Part shown: piece by piece, positions 7,757-14,965 of the stretch
Layout of the letters: each line of letters begins with the position of its first letter
How positions within the stretch are numbered: position 1 is the first letter of the stretch
Source of the DNA: Bryobacterales bacterium
Lineage (GTDB): Bacteria; Acidobacteriota; Terriglobia; Bryobacterales; Bryobacteraceae
Assembly (NCBI GenBank): GCA_003142185.1
Contig: PLOR01000029.1
Coordinates: 113,738-153,597 of the forward strand
Direction of reading: 5' to 3'
Length of the DNA stretch: 39,860 bases
Position numbers and translations under genes: made by a program
The notes under the pieces: generated by a model
Told to the model about the DNA's origin: nothing
Database searches by the model: none
Seen by the model: only the letters and a program-made list of their open reading frames with translations

Positions 7757-8410
7757 GTGGAGAACGTCGCGACGCAATCGCACATACCAGAATCGTATCT
7801 GGAGCATCGGGAGGTGTTCGCGGAGCCTTGGGTAGATCGATGGGTCATTCCAAATCCATTCATCGCTTTACTTTTCGGCGTGCTCCGGACGCACGGAGTA
7901 GAACTCACGGACTTTTCTTTCAACAAAGACGCTACAAGTGTCGGGGAGCACTATCTCAATATTTCGATTCGAAGGCTGAACGCGGCAGTGCGGATCGGGC
8001 TTGACACCGTAACCTTCATCGCCGCAAATCCGGCCTGGGAGATCGCCCCCCAATTGGCGAACATTTTTGATCAGGTCTCTTGCAGCATTCGAGAAACCTT
8101 GAAAACCTCGCCAAGATGGCAAGAGACCACGCTGGCCTTTCACGTGACTCCCGGGGCCGCTGACTTTCGGGCCAATACGGCCCCCCTGGTGAATACGAGT
8201 CTCTTGGGCGAGGCCCTGTTCTACGGAGTTTCCCTCCACCGAGCCGACAGCGTGCTAATCATTGATAAGTCCCTAAGGCATGAAGGCGCCGCATTCGTGC
8301 GCCTTCAGCGTAAGCTGCCCGGAGATGCGCGATTCTCGGATGTTGCTGCACGGATATATGAGGATGAAGTTTCTGCGCTACACTTGCTGGGTATAGCGGG
8401 TGTGCCATGA
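7757..8410 (+). CDS. uncharacterised protein, first gene of a protease/HigA operon
   Basis: I do not recognise this 217-residue protein. It has no signal peptide or membrane segment. It contains repeated beta-rich stretches (for example YLNISIRRLNAAVRIGL and LFYGVSLHRADSVLIIDKS) and a helix with IFDQVSCSIRETLKTSP. The overall impression is a soluble two-lobed alpha/beta protein. The start is a GTG without a usable Shine-Dalgarno sequence. The stop overlaps the next ATG in ATGA, so it is translationally coupled to the DUF5678-like gene. By eye the codon use (ATA, AGA, CTA) and base composition are less GC-biased than in the flanking genes, which suggests acquired DNA. The gene is very likely real, but its function is unknown. 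Confidence 0.7.
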   Translation: MENVATQSHIPESYLEHREVFAEPWVDRWVIPNPFIALLFGVLRTHGVELTDFSFNKDATSVGEHYLNISIRRLNAAVRIGLDTVTFIAANPAWEIAPQLANIFDQVSCSIRETLKTSPRWQETTLAFHVTPGAADFRANTAPLVNTSLLGEALFYGVSLHRADSVLIIDKSLRHEGAAFVRLQRKLPGDARFSDVAARIYEDEVSALHLLGIAGVP

Positions 8411-8931
8411 CGGATGCTCTCCTGGTTTCGGATCAACATGTTAACGAAAGTTTTCTTAGGCCGAAATCTGCTCCTCGGAGCGGCGTCGATCCCTGGCCCC
8501 AAGGTTCGCCAACGGTAGCTTTCGCGGACCCGTCGGCGAGTTTCCTCATTGGGTCCAGAGTCACAGTCTACGCCGAACGAAACCTGCAGGGAATGCGCGA
8601 TCAGTTGACTTGGCGTCACGCCTTGACCGACCGCCAGCCCGATGAAGAGGCCACAGGTATCGACGCTCACTTTCGTCAAGCCCAGCATTCCCTAAACTAC
8701 TTAGCCGGAGTGAACAAACGCGCCCAAGAAGATCGGCAAGTCCAGCAGGAGATGCGGTGGCTGGCCGAGCATAGGCACGAGTACTCGGGAAAGTGGATAG
8801 CCCTAAGGGGCGAACATCTGCTCGCGGCTGGCGCCACGGCGAAGGAAGTGTTCTCAAAAGTCACCAGCCAGGATACGCTCCCCCTTGTAATTAGGGTTGA
8901 CGAAGAAGAGCTACCCTTCGCGGGTTGGTGA
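8407..8931 (+). CDS. DUF5678-like protein
   Basis: The 174-residue product has an unremarkable N-terminal half (about 1-95) with no family I can name. The C-terminal region resembles the small DUF5678 domain: YSGKWIALRGEHLLAAGATA followed by a helix and a strand ending LPLVIRVDEEE. DUF5678 genes are often found directly beside retropepsin-like protease genes in cyanobacteria and Acidobacteriota (recalled, not searched), and that is the case here. The start overlaps the preceding stop by four bases and the end overlaps the protease frame. No catalytic residues are evident. A plausible role is substrate or partner of the protease, but that is inference. Confidence 0.65.
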   Translation: MTDALLVSDQHVNESFLRPKSAPRSGVDPWPQGSPTVAFADPSASFLIGSRVTVYAERNLQGMRDQLTWRHALTDRQPDEEATGIDAHFRQAQHSLNYLAGVNKRAQEDRQVQQEMRWLAEHRHEYSGKWIALRGEHLLAAGATAKEVFSKVTSQDTLPLVIRVDEEELPFAGW

Positions 8932-9343
8932 GCACTTGGCGACTCTCACATTTACGTCAAAGTACAACTACTCGGGTGCGAGCGCAGGGATCGAAGTGCC
9001 TATCAGCCTGAGAGTCGGCGCAGATCGAGCCGTCAGGCTATTTGCGAAAGTGGATACGGGCGCCTCATTTTGCATCTTTCCTCGAGAGTACGCCGAACAG
9101 CTCGGTCTTTATGTCGAGGGCGGGCATCATCAAGTCGTAGCTACCGCTGCGGGGCAGTTCGATGCATACGGTCACACGGTTACCTTATGCTGCTTCGATT
9201 GGGAGTTTGAGGCGATGGTGTATTTTGCCGCGCCACCAGATTTCCCCCGGAGTGTTGTAGGCCGCATCGGATGGCTCCAGCATTTTCGCTTGGGTCTCAT
9301 CGATCACGACACGGCTCTGTTCCTGAGCCATCACGACGATTGA
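8897..9343 (+). CDS. retropepsin-like aspartic protease
   Basis: The 148-residue protein carries the aspartic-protease signature VDTGASFCIFP at about residues 52-62, preceded by a strand (VRLFAKVDTG). Downstream are a Gly-containing flap region and, near the C-terminus, VVGRIGWLQHFRLGLIDHD, equivalent to the hydrophobic-hydrophobic-Gly segment of retropepsins. Single-domain bacterial members act as homodimers with one Asp from each chain. There is no signal peptide, so it is cytoplasmic. The start is uncertain: the TTG at 8897 gives a 35-bp overlap with the previous gene, and a TTG at 8936 would shorten the product by 13 residues. It lies 8 bp upstream of a HigA-type gene and is probably co-transcribed with it. 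Confidence 0.8.
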   Translation: MTKKSYPSRVGEHLATLTFTSKYNYSGASAGIEVPISLRVGADRAVRLFAKVDTGASFCIFPREYAEQLGLYVEGGHHQVVATAAGQFDAYGHTVTLCCFDWEFEAMVYFAAPPDFPRSVVGRIGWLQHFRLGLIDHDTALFLSHHDD

Positions 9344-9351
9344 GCGAATCT

Positions 9352-9654
9352 ATGGCGCAGAGAAAGAAACTGTCGCCCATCCATCCAGGCGAGCTGCTCC
9401 GCGACGAACTCAACGAGATTGGCGTCAGCCTGAACGAGTTGGGGCGCGCGCTCAGGGTTCCCATGAACCGCATCAGCGCTATCGTCAACGGAAAAAGGGC
9501 CATCACCGTCGACACTGCGATGCGCCTGGCGCGCTACTTCGGCACTTCGCCGCAGTATTGGCTGAATCTACAGACCGCCTACGATCTTGAGATCGCCGCC
9601 CAGGAGATCCGCTCGAAGATCGACAGGGAAGTCCTCCCGCGAAACGCAGCCTGA
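9352..9654 (+). CDS. higA: HigA-family antitoxin / XRE-type regulator, no adjacent toxin
   Basis: The 100-residue protein is a typical HigA/VapI-type helix-turn-helix antitoxin. It opens with LSPIHPGELLRDELNEIG, continues with the HTH (SLNELGRALRVPMNRISAIVNGKRAIT) and then DTAMRLARYFGTSPQYWLNLQ. The ATG at 9352 begins this conserved pattern; longer in-frame starts run into the protease gene. HigA normally follows a small RelE-like HigB toxin, yet the gene immediately upstream is the aspartic protease, 8 bp away, and no RelE-like frame is visible nearby. It may be an orphan antitoxin, or the regulator of the 7757-9654 operon. The family assignment is confident. Confidence 0.9.
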   Translation: MAQRKKLSPIHPGELLRDELNEIGVSLNELGRALRVPMNRISAIVNGKRAITVDTAMRLARYFGTSPQYWLNLQTAYDLEIAAQEIRSKIDREVLPRNAA

Positions 9655-9737
9655 ACCACTCGCCAGAATGGTCTGCAAGTTATTGATTCTAGACTCGCGT
9701 ACCCGGGCTGACGGTTGTCTTAAAACCCCGTTCGGCC

Positions 9738-9767
9738 TTGACATTCCACCTTGCTCAGATGTACATT
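9738..9767 (+). promoter_or_regulatory. promoter of the Phd/YefM-type gene
   Basis: A perfect -35 TTGACA (9738-9743) is followed after 18 bp by TACATT (9762-9767). An AGGAG Shine-Dalgarno sequence (9774-9778) precedes the GTG at 9788 by 9 nt. The elements are well placed relative to one another. Confidence 0.65.
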
Positions 9768-9774
9768 TGGTACA
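9760..9774. promoter_or_regulatory. candidate autoregulatory operator (TGTAC-N5-GTACA)
   Basis: A perfect 5-bp inverted repeat, TGTAC and GTACA with a 5-bp spacer, overlaps the -10 element of the Phd-type gene. Phd/YefM antitoxins typically repress their own promoters by binding short palindromes at this position, so this is the expected operator (inference). Confidence 0.5.
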
Positions 9775-9787
9775 GGAGATTGGGACC

Positions 9788-10042
9788 GTGCCCGCTGTCA
9801 GCACTGTTGTAGCCCGCAACGAGTTTTCCACCGTTCTCAACCGAGCCGCGTTCGGCAAAGAGCGGGTCATTCTGGCGCGCCGCGGCAAAGCCATTGCCGC
9901 TATCGTGCCCATGGATGATGTGAGGTTGCTGCGAGCACTGGAAGACCGCGCCGACCTGGCCGATGCCATCGCGGCTGAGCGCGAAGCTCTGGAAAATGGC
10001 ACCACCTCTCTGGCCGACCTCAAACACGACCTGGCGCCGTAA
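9788..10042 (+). CDS. Phd/YefM-family antitoxin, no adjacent toxin
   Basis: From the GTG at 9788 the protein is 84 residues, with AGGAG 9 nt upstream deciding the start. The N-terminal half has the Phd/YefM fold: ARNEFSTVLNRAAFGKERVIL followed by RRGKAIAAIVPMDDVRLL. The C-terminal region is helical and charged (LADAIAAEREALENG), as expected for a toxin-wrapping tail. In classical loci the toxin (Doc, YoeB, VapC or RelE type) follows at once. Here the stop is 26 bp from the convergent stop of another antitoxin-type gene, so no downstream toxin exists. It has its own promoter and a palindromic operator at 9738-9774. It is either an orphan antitoxin or works with a distant toxin. Confidence 0.85.
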   Translation: MPAVSTVVARNEFSTVLNRAAFGKERVILARRGKAIAAIVPMDDVRLLRALEDRADLADAIAAEREALENGTTSLADLKHDLAP

Positions 10043-10068
10043 TCCGGCTTCGTGCCGTACTCGCCGCC

Positions 10069-10371
10069 TTATGCCGCTTCAGTCCGCGGCCGCACCGCGT
10101 GCTCGATATCCTTCAGCTTCGTCTGGCGCGCCACGCGCAGCTCGTAATGGATCTGGAGCTTCAGCCAGAATTCGGGCGTGGTGCCGAGATATCGCGCCAG
10201 GCGCAGCGCCGTGTCGGCAGTGATCCCGCGCCGGCCACGCACAATTTCGTTCAGACGGGCGGCATCCACCGCCAGCGCCTTGGAGAGCTGGTTGACGCTC
10301 ATGTTCAGCGGCTTGAGCACGTCTTCCCGAAGGATTTCTCCCGGGTGAATCGGCGCGAGCATTTTTGGCAT
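10069..10371 (-). CDS. higA: HigA-family antitoxin / XRE-type regulator at the end of the exosortase unit
   Basis: The 100-residue protein has the pattern APIHPGEILREDVLKPLNMS, an HTH containing LSKALAVDAARLNEIVRGRRG, and DTALRLARYLGTTPEFWLKLQ, clearly HigA/VapI family. The ATG at 10371 has GGAGAGAG directly upstream, which supports this start over longer frames. It lies 11 bp after the epsI stop on the same strand, so it is probably the last cistron of the exosortase operon. No HigB toxin is present on either side. It resembles the HigA at 9352 in its domain pattern but differs in many residues, so this is not a recent duplication. Confidence 0.88.
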   Translation of the reverse strand: MPKMLAPIHPGEILREDVLKPLNMSVNQLSKALAVDAARLNEIVRGRRGITADTALRLARYLGTTPEFWLKLQIHYELRVARQTKLKDIEHAVRPRTEAA

Positions 10372-10382
10372 AGCTCTCTCCA

Positions 10383-11030
10383 CTACGGCAATTCTCTCCG
10401 CAACTCCGGATACACCATGCGCGCGAAATCCGCGGCGGCGTCCGTCGCAACCTTGTCTTGGCCGTTGAACGATGGAACCACGATTCGCACCAGGGCGACA
10501 TCCGTGCGGTGGTCGCGCAGCGCGTCCACCAGAATCCACGACTTGGCTTCCCATTCCCCGGCGATGGTGCGGCGCGGAGTCTGGTACCAATACAACACTG
10601 CCGAACGAAACCCGCCCTTGCTAACGATGTACTGAGTCGCGGCCAACTGCCCGGCCGGCGTCTCGATGCGGACCGTGCTGGTCGATTCCGGCAACCAACC
10701 CGCACCCGGCAGGCATACCCGAGGCGAATGCGGCTGTCGATCCCCTTTGGTCTGCGAATTGAACCAGGCGACCAACAGCTCGGCTTGCACGACAGGCCCG
10801 GCGGAAGTTCCTGAGTAATACATGCGGTCCAGAAGCCGGTCCGCGCGAAGCTGGGCTTGCACCTCCGGCTCGATCGAAATCTCGCTCAATTGGCTCCAAC
10901 GGCCGATCTGGCGCGGGAACGCGTTCAGGTCCGGGGCAACGGGCACCCGTTCCGCATGACCGGCCCATTGAACCGTGAGCGCTTCGGCCACCAGCAACAC
11001 GGGAACGAGAATCTTGAGTGGATCACGCAT
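10383..11030 (-). CDS. epsI: EpsI domain protein (exosortase-associated, DUF3485)
   Basis: The 215-residue protein starts with a single signal-anchor helix (about residues 5-22). The rest is an EpsI domain, recognised by HSPRVCLPGAGW near residue 100, the region before it (AELLVAWFNSQ), and the later SAVLYWYQTP motif. EpsI proteins accompany exosortases in Gram-negative bacteria that sort PEP-CTERM proteins and export exopolysaccharide, and can be fused to the exosortase C-terminus. Here it is separate and overlaps the exosortase gene by 8 bp. It presumably faces the periplasm and assists the sorting enzyme; its biochemical role is not established. Confidence 0.88.
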   Translation of the reverse strand: MRDPLKILVPVLLVAEALTVQWAGHAERVPVAPDLNAFPRQIGRWSQLSEISIEPEVQAQLRADRLLDRMYYSGTSAGPVVQAELLVAWFNSQTKGDRQPHSPRVCLPGAGWLPESTSTVRIETPAGQLAATQYIVSKGGFRSAVLYWYQTPRRTIAGEWEAKSWILVDALRDHRTDVALVRIVVPSFNGQDKVATDAAADFARMVYPELRRELP

Positions 11031-11835
11031 GATGGCGGACAGTAACCGCGTGGAACAACTGACGCGCCCCGGCCAGCGCCGCCAGGCAGAGCAGAAAAAT
11101 CACCGCTCCCGCGGTCAAGTGGGGAGTTCCCGAATCGAGCGCCGGGATGGCAGCCGAAGCGGCCACGCGCACGGCGTTGGCTACGATCGCCAGCGGCACG
11201 GCCACCACCAGCAGCGCGACTCTCATCCAAGCCTTCGGGTCCAGGATATAGGCCAGCACCACCGCCATGAAACCGAGCGGCAACAGATAACGGATTCCAT
11301 TGCACGCCTCCGCCACGGCGACGCGATGCCCGCCCACATCCAGAATATTTCCTTCGCGGATCACGCCGATTCCACCGGCGGACAACATTCCCGCCGCCAT
11401 GCGGCTGGCCAGCAACTGCAACGGCAGGGTGACCATGTTGTATGCAAAGGCCAGCTTGGGGAGCATGAAGAGACTGAGCAAAAGCGGAAAGGCCCACGCG
11501 CGCAGCCGGCCGAAACCCTCGAGACAGATAATCGCGCCGACGGCTGAAACCAGAAGCGCCACCGAGGCGGCGAACAGTCCGACCCCCACCACCGCGGCGA
11601 AATGCAGGGCTGCACCCGCGACGAGCAGTGGAATGCCCCACCAACTCGGCTGCGCCGGCACCGCGCGCCACTTGCGGCGCTCGGTCCAAATGATCCAACC
11701 GATCACGACCGGAACCAGGAAGCCGTGCCCCATGTCTTCATCGTTCCACCACTGCCCGGCCATCCCGCGCAGGGTCGAGACGTGGCAGGCGAGCAATGCC
11801 GCGACGGCCGCCATCACGGCCCAGCGAGATTTCAT
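11023..11835 (-). CDS. xrt: exosortase/archaeosortase-family transpeptidase
   Basis: The 270-residue integral membrane protein has about eight hydrophobic helices. The three catalytic residues of the exosortase family are in place: Cys178 in AEACNGIRYL, Arg223 in NAVRVA and His239 in GTPHL. Exosortases cleave C-terminal sorting signals (PEP-CTERM type) and are thought to transfer the protein to another carrier. No protein with an evident PEP-CTERM tail is encoded in this window, so its substrates lie elsewhere. The ATG overlaps the stop of the zinc-ribbon gene (ATGA), and the 3' end overlaps epsI by 8 bp, so expression is tightly coupled. The subtype cannot be assigned by eye. Confidence 0.9.
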   Translation of the reverse strand: MKSRWAVMAAVAALLACHVSTLRGMAGQWWNDEDMGHGFLVPVVIGWIIWTERRKWRAVPAQPSWWGIPLLVAGAALHFAAVVGVGLFAASVALLVSAVGAIICLEGFGRLRAWAFPLLLSLFMLPKLAFAYNMVTLPLQLLASRMAAGMLSAGGIGVIREGNILDVGGHRVAVAEACNGIRYLLPLGFMAVVLAYILDPKAWMRVALLVVAVPLAIVANAVRVAASAAIPALDSGTPHLTAGAVIFLLCLAALAGARQLFHAVTVRHHA

Positions 11836-12206
11836 TCTTCGCGCCGATTCGGATCGGGGCGCGCGGCGGGCTCGGCGCTGCCGTTCTCGGGCTTCGCGGG
11901 TTTCTTTTTGTCGGTCAATACCGCGGCGAGCACCACAGCCGCCGGCACGGCCGCCAACAGCGCGTACTTGATCTTGGAATTGCGCGGTTTGGGCATGTCC
12001 GGAGGCACCACCCCGCCGTCAATCGAGCGGTCGATGGCTTTCCCAATGCGCATTTGGTTCAGGTCGTACTCGAATTGTTTTCCGCAATCCAGGCAGACCA
12101 CATAGCACTGGCTGTGCGGCTGCCCCGCCTTGGTGATCGGCGATACAGGCCGGGTAAGGCGCCGGTGGCCACAACGGAATAGCAGGTTCAGCACTGTGTC
12201 GATCAT
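11832..12206 (-). CDS. small zinc-ribbon-like membrane protein of the exosortase operon
   Basis: From the ATG at 12206 (GGCGGAGC Shine-Dalgarno-like sequence just upstream) the protein has 124 residues; a longer frame to 12275 lacks support. Cys12 (RCGH), Cys34, Cys38 and Cys41 (CYVVCLDCGK) resemble a zinc ribbon. A basic segment and one transmembrane helix (about 80-97, YALLAAVPAAVVLAAV) follow, then a charged Pro/Glu/Arg-rich tail. It is the first gene of the unit and overlaps the exosortase start by 4 bp. The pairing suggests a role in exosortase assembly or in regulation, but I know of no characterised homologue. Confidence 0.7.
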   Translation of the reverse strand: MIDTVLNLLFRCGHRRLTRPVSPITKAGQPHSQCYVVCLDCGKQFEYDLNQMRIGKAIDRSIDGGVVPPDMPKPRNSKIKYALLAAVPAAVVLAAVLTDKKKPAKPENGSAEPAARPDPNRREE

Positions 12207-12299
12207 AAATGCTCCGCCGAGGGCTCCTGAATATATTGTCGCAGGGTTCGCCGTGCGCCGGCGCAATCCGGCCATAATGGAAACAGGTGGAGTAGTGGC

Positions 12300-14534
12300 A
12301 TGACTCGAGTCGATCGTTGGCAGCGGCGTTGCGCCGCGCTGTTGTTCGTCGCCCTATGCGTTAGCGGCGCGGCACACGCGGCTACGCCGGTCGAGTTGGC
12401 GAATCCCGGCATGGAGCCGCCGTACTACGCCGTGAATCTGGATAACGGCGCCATCTCCGGCTACCTGGCCAACTGGTGGACCGAAAACTCTTCCTGGGCG
12501 GGCGCGACCGTCCAATACTCCGAGGACAACATCAACCCGCATAGCGGATCGGCGTCACAGAAGGTGGTAGTGACCAGTGTGGGCACCGGCCGGGTGCAGT
12601 TCTATCAGCCGTTTCAGTTGCAGGCCGGCAACATCTACACAGCGTCGGTCTGGCTGCGCGGGACCCCCGGCACAGAGGCCTCGCTGGTGATTCAACAGGG
12701 AAGCCCCCCCTATGCCACTTACATTCAGAACTCGCTGGCTCTGACCGCGGACTGGCAGCAACTCACTGCGACCGGCTACATCGCCACCAACGAACTGGCG
12801 TACCTGATGGTCGCCATCAGCACTCCAGGCACTTTGTGGGCGGATGACTTTGCTCTGTCCTTTGCGCCTGGAAGCTTCGTGCCCACGCCTCGCATCGGCC
12901 CGATTCCGACTTCGTTTTTCGGCATGCACGTGGAGAACTTCCTCGAGAGCCAACTCCTCAACAGCGGATTCGAGCCGCCCTATGTTTCGGCCGGCGTCAA
13001 CAATCCGATTTCGGGAAGTACCGCGGTCAATTGGTACGATAACTCCTCCTGGGGAGTTCCCAATCCCACCGTGACGTATTCCGAGGACACCGACAACCCG
13101 CACAGCGGCACATCTTCTCAAAAGGTGAGCGTGCAAACCGTGCCGCACAACACCCTTGTGCAATTAGTCCAATCGCTCACCGTGATTCCAGGCCAAACCT
13201 ACACGTTCAGCGCGTGGTTGCGTGGCGACGCAGAAATGAAAGTCAACCTGGTCCTGCAGGACAACAATACGCCGTATACCTATTACGCAGATACGCAGGT
13301 CACGCTCACGGGCGCCTGGCAGCAGTTCACCACGCCGGCGGCCACCGTGAAAGATACGGGCAGCCTCCTGCTCATGTTTCAGGCTCCGCAGGCGGGCACG
13401 TTCTGGGTGGACGATGTGCAATTTACCGATGCCTCCGGCGCGCCTGTCTCCGGCGGCGTGCCCTGGCCGGCGGCCAAATTCGGCACCCTGCGGCTGTGGG
13501 ACTCCGGCACTTCGTGGACTTCGCTCGAACCGCAGCAGGGCGTGTGGAACTGGGAACCGCTCGACATTTGGGTAGCGGCCGCGGAGCAACACGGCGTGCA
13601 GGATATTCTACTGACACTTGGCCAGACGCCGCCCTGGGCGTCCGCCAATCCCGACGATGTCAATTACATTGGCGCAGGCGCGCCCGCGCCGCCCACCGAC
13701 AATCAGTACTGGCGCGACTATATCACCGCCGTCGCCCAGCGCTACAAGGGGCGCATCCGCAATTACGAGATCTGGAACGAGCCGAACGATCCCACTTACT
13801 ACACAGGAACCGTGGACGAGCTGGCGGAACTTACCGCCGAAGCTTACAGCATTATCAAGTCCGTGGACCCAGGCAACACCGTCCTTTCGCCGGCAGCCTA
13901 TGCGCCGGGTTACCTGAGTCAACTCCTGCAGGCCGGCATCGCGTCGAACGTGGACATGATCGCGTATCACTTTTACGAGACACCGCCGGAGGCGGCCGCC
14001 GCGGACATCGCCAACGTGAACCTGGTGATGGCCGCGAATGGCGTCAGCGCGATTCCCCTCTGGGCTACCGAAGGCGCCTCCGGCGATAACACCACGGTGC
14101 CCGAGTCTCTGGCGGCGGCCTACCTGGTGCGCAAGTATCTGGTCCAACTCGCATTCGGCTCCATCCGCTTCGACTGGTACGCCTGGGGCAAGGCCACCAC
14201 TTTCTGCGTGGGCACCGAAGAGAACGATCCGCGGGTGCTGACCGAAGCCGGCCGCGCGTTCGGCATCCTGTTGAACTGGCTGCACGGCGCGTCGCTCACC
14301 GGCGCTTCCATCGATAGCTCGTACACGTGGCAGATTGGGTTGACTCTGGCCGACGGGAACCACGCGCTGATCGTGTGGAACCCGAACGCGACCGTGCCGT
14401 TCACCATCCCCGCCGCGCTCCACTTCGTTTCCCAACACGATATCTTCGGCAACGCCACGCCGGTTGAGGGGAGCAGCGTGAGTATCGGCGGCTCACCGGT
14501 GCTGTTGATGAGTCATCAGCAGCGCTGGCGCTAG
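12300..14534 (+). CDS. secreted glycoside hydrolase (clan GH-A, GH39-like) with two carbohydrate-binding modules
   Basis: The 744-residue protein starts with a signal peptide (about 1-27, ending SGAAHA). Two related beta-sandwich modules of CBM4/9 type follow at about 33-185 and 218-380; each shows NPHSG(S/T)(A/S)SQKV and a VWLRG or AWLRG strand. The catalytic TIM barrel (about 390-670) has acid/base Glu494 in IWNEPN and the likely nucleophile Glu591 in LWATEGA. A small C-terminal beta domain ends in VLLMSHQQRWR, with no PEP-CTERM signal. GH39 and related enzymes cleave xylosides or exopolysaccharide (PslG is an example). The divergent position 93 bp from the exosortase unit suggests matrix polysaccharide turnover (inference). 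CATAAT at 12273-12278 is a possible -10, and AGGTGGAG is the Shine-Dalgarno sequence. Confidence 0.85.
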   Translation: MTRVDRWQRRCAALLFVALCVSGAAHAATPVELANPGMEPPYYAVNLDNGAISGYLANWWTENSSWAGATVQYSEDNINPHSGSASQKVVVTSVGTGRVQFYQPFQLQAGNIYTASVWLRGTPGTEASLVIQQGSPPYATYIQNSLALTADWQQLTATGYIATNELAYLMVAISTPGTLWADDFALSFAPGSFVPTPRIGPIPTSFFGMHVENFLESQLLNSGFEPPYVSAGVNNPISGSTAVNWYDNSSWGVPNPTVTYSEDTDNPHSGTSSQKVSVQTVPHNTLVQLVQSLTVIPGQTYTFSAWLRGDAEMKVNLVLQDNNTPYTYYADTQVTLTGAWQQFTTPAATVKDTGSLLLMFQAPQAGTFWVDDVQFTDASGAPVSGGVPWPAAKFGTLRLWDSGTSWTSLEPQQGVWNWEPLDIWVAAAEQHGVQDILLTLGQTPPWASANPDDVNYIGAGAPAPPTDNQYWRDYITAVAQRYKGRIRNYEIWNEPNDPTYYTGTVDELAELTAEAYSIIKSVDPGNTVLSPAAYAPGYLSQLLQAGIASNVDMIAYHFYETPPEAAAADIANVNLVMAANGVSAIPLWATEGASGDNTTVPESLAAAYLVRKYLVQLAFGSIRFDWYAWGKATTFCVGTEENDPRVLTEAGRAFGILLNWLHGASLTGASIDSSYTWQIGLTLADGNHALIVWNPNATVPFTIPAALHFVSQHDIFGNATPVEGSSVSIGGSPVLLMSHQQRWR

Positions 14535-14548
14535 AGCGGGGGAGCGGC

Positions 14549-14662
14549 CGTGGCGCGCGCACTCCTGCGTGACGCGTCGAGACTCTTCTCGACGCGTCTT
14601 CGTTCAGTTCGCCAAGCGTCGGCAAGAATGCCGACGCGGCACGCAAGAGTGCGTGCGCCACG
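14549..14662. repeat. nested inverted-repeat element (two facing hairpins)
   Basis: Outer arms of 22 nt (14549-14570 and 14641-14662) are complementary at 20 positions. Inside are two perfect hairpins: an 11-bp stem GACGCGTCGAG / CTCGACGCGTC (14571-14581, 14588-14598) and a 9-bp stem GCGTCGGCA / TGCCGACGC (14616-14624, 14629-14637). Each half is the same basic repeat in opposite orientation. The element exactly fills the gap between two convergent genes and could act as a bidirectional terminator, although no poly-T run follows. Confidence 0.85.
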
Positions 14663-14663
14663 G

Positions 14664-14963
14664 TTATCGCCCTGGCGTACCGACTAAGCCGCGGGTCCAG
14701 ACATCGGCTAGCGTGAACGCCATCATAATGAAGAGCCAGAGGAACGCACCGGCGGCGGCGAGCTGGGTGAGTTTGGTGCTGTGCCGCATATGCATGAAGA
14801 ACAGCGCCACCAGCAGCATTTTGACAGCGGCGATGAGCAGCGCGATCACCACGCTAAAAGCGCCTAAGTCGATGTAGGCTACGCCGGTGGTGACGCCGGT
14901 GAGAATCAGCAGGATCAGCCAGACGGCCGTATAAGTCTTGACGGAATCGACGTGTTCGCTCAT
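14664..14963 (-). CDS. coxD: cytochrome c oxidase subunit IV (bacterial type)
   Basis: The 99-residue protein has three predicted transmembrane helices (about 11-30, 35-57 and 68-90) and the signature AAVKMLLVALFFMHMRHS of prokaryotic COX4. This small subunit stabilises the haem-copper oxidase in the inner membrane. It is the last gene of the respiratory operon, 2 bp after coxC. Its 3' end abuts the nested hairpin element, which separates it from the convergent glycoside hydrolase gene. Confidence 0.9.
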   Translation of the reverse strand: MSEHVDSVKTYTAVWLILLILTGVTTGVAYIDLGAFSVVIALLIAAVKMLLVALFFMHMRHSTKLTQLAAAGAFLWLFIMMAFTLADVWTRGLVGTPGR

Positions 14964-14965
14964 GG

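Noticed and set aside
14480-14534. PEP-CTERM sorting signal at the end of the glycoside hydrolase
   Set aside because: Because an exosortase lies nearby I looked for one, but the C-terminus has no PEP motif, no hydrophobic helix followed by a basic end.
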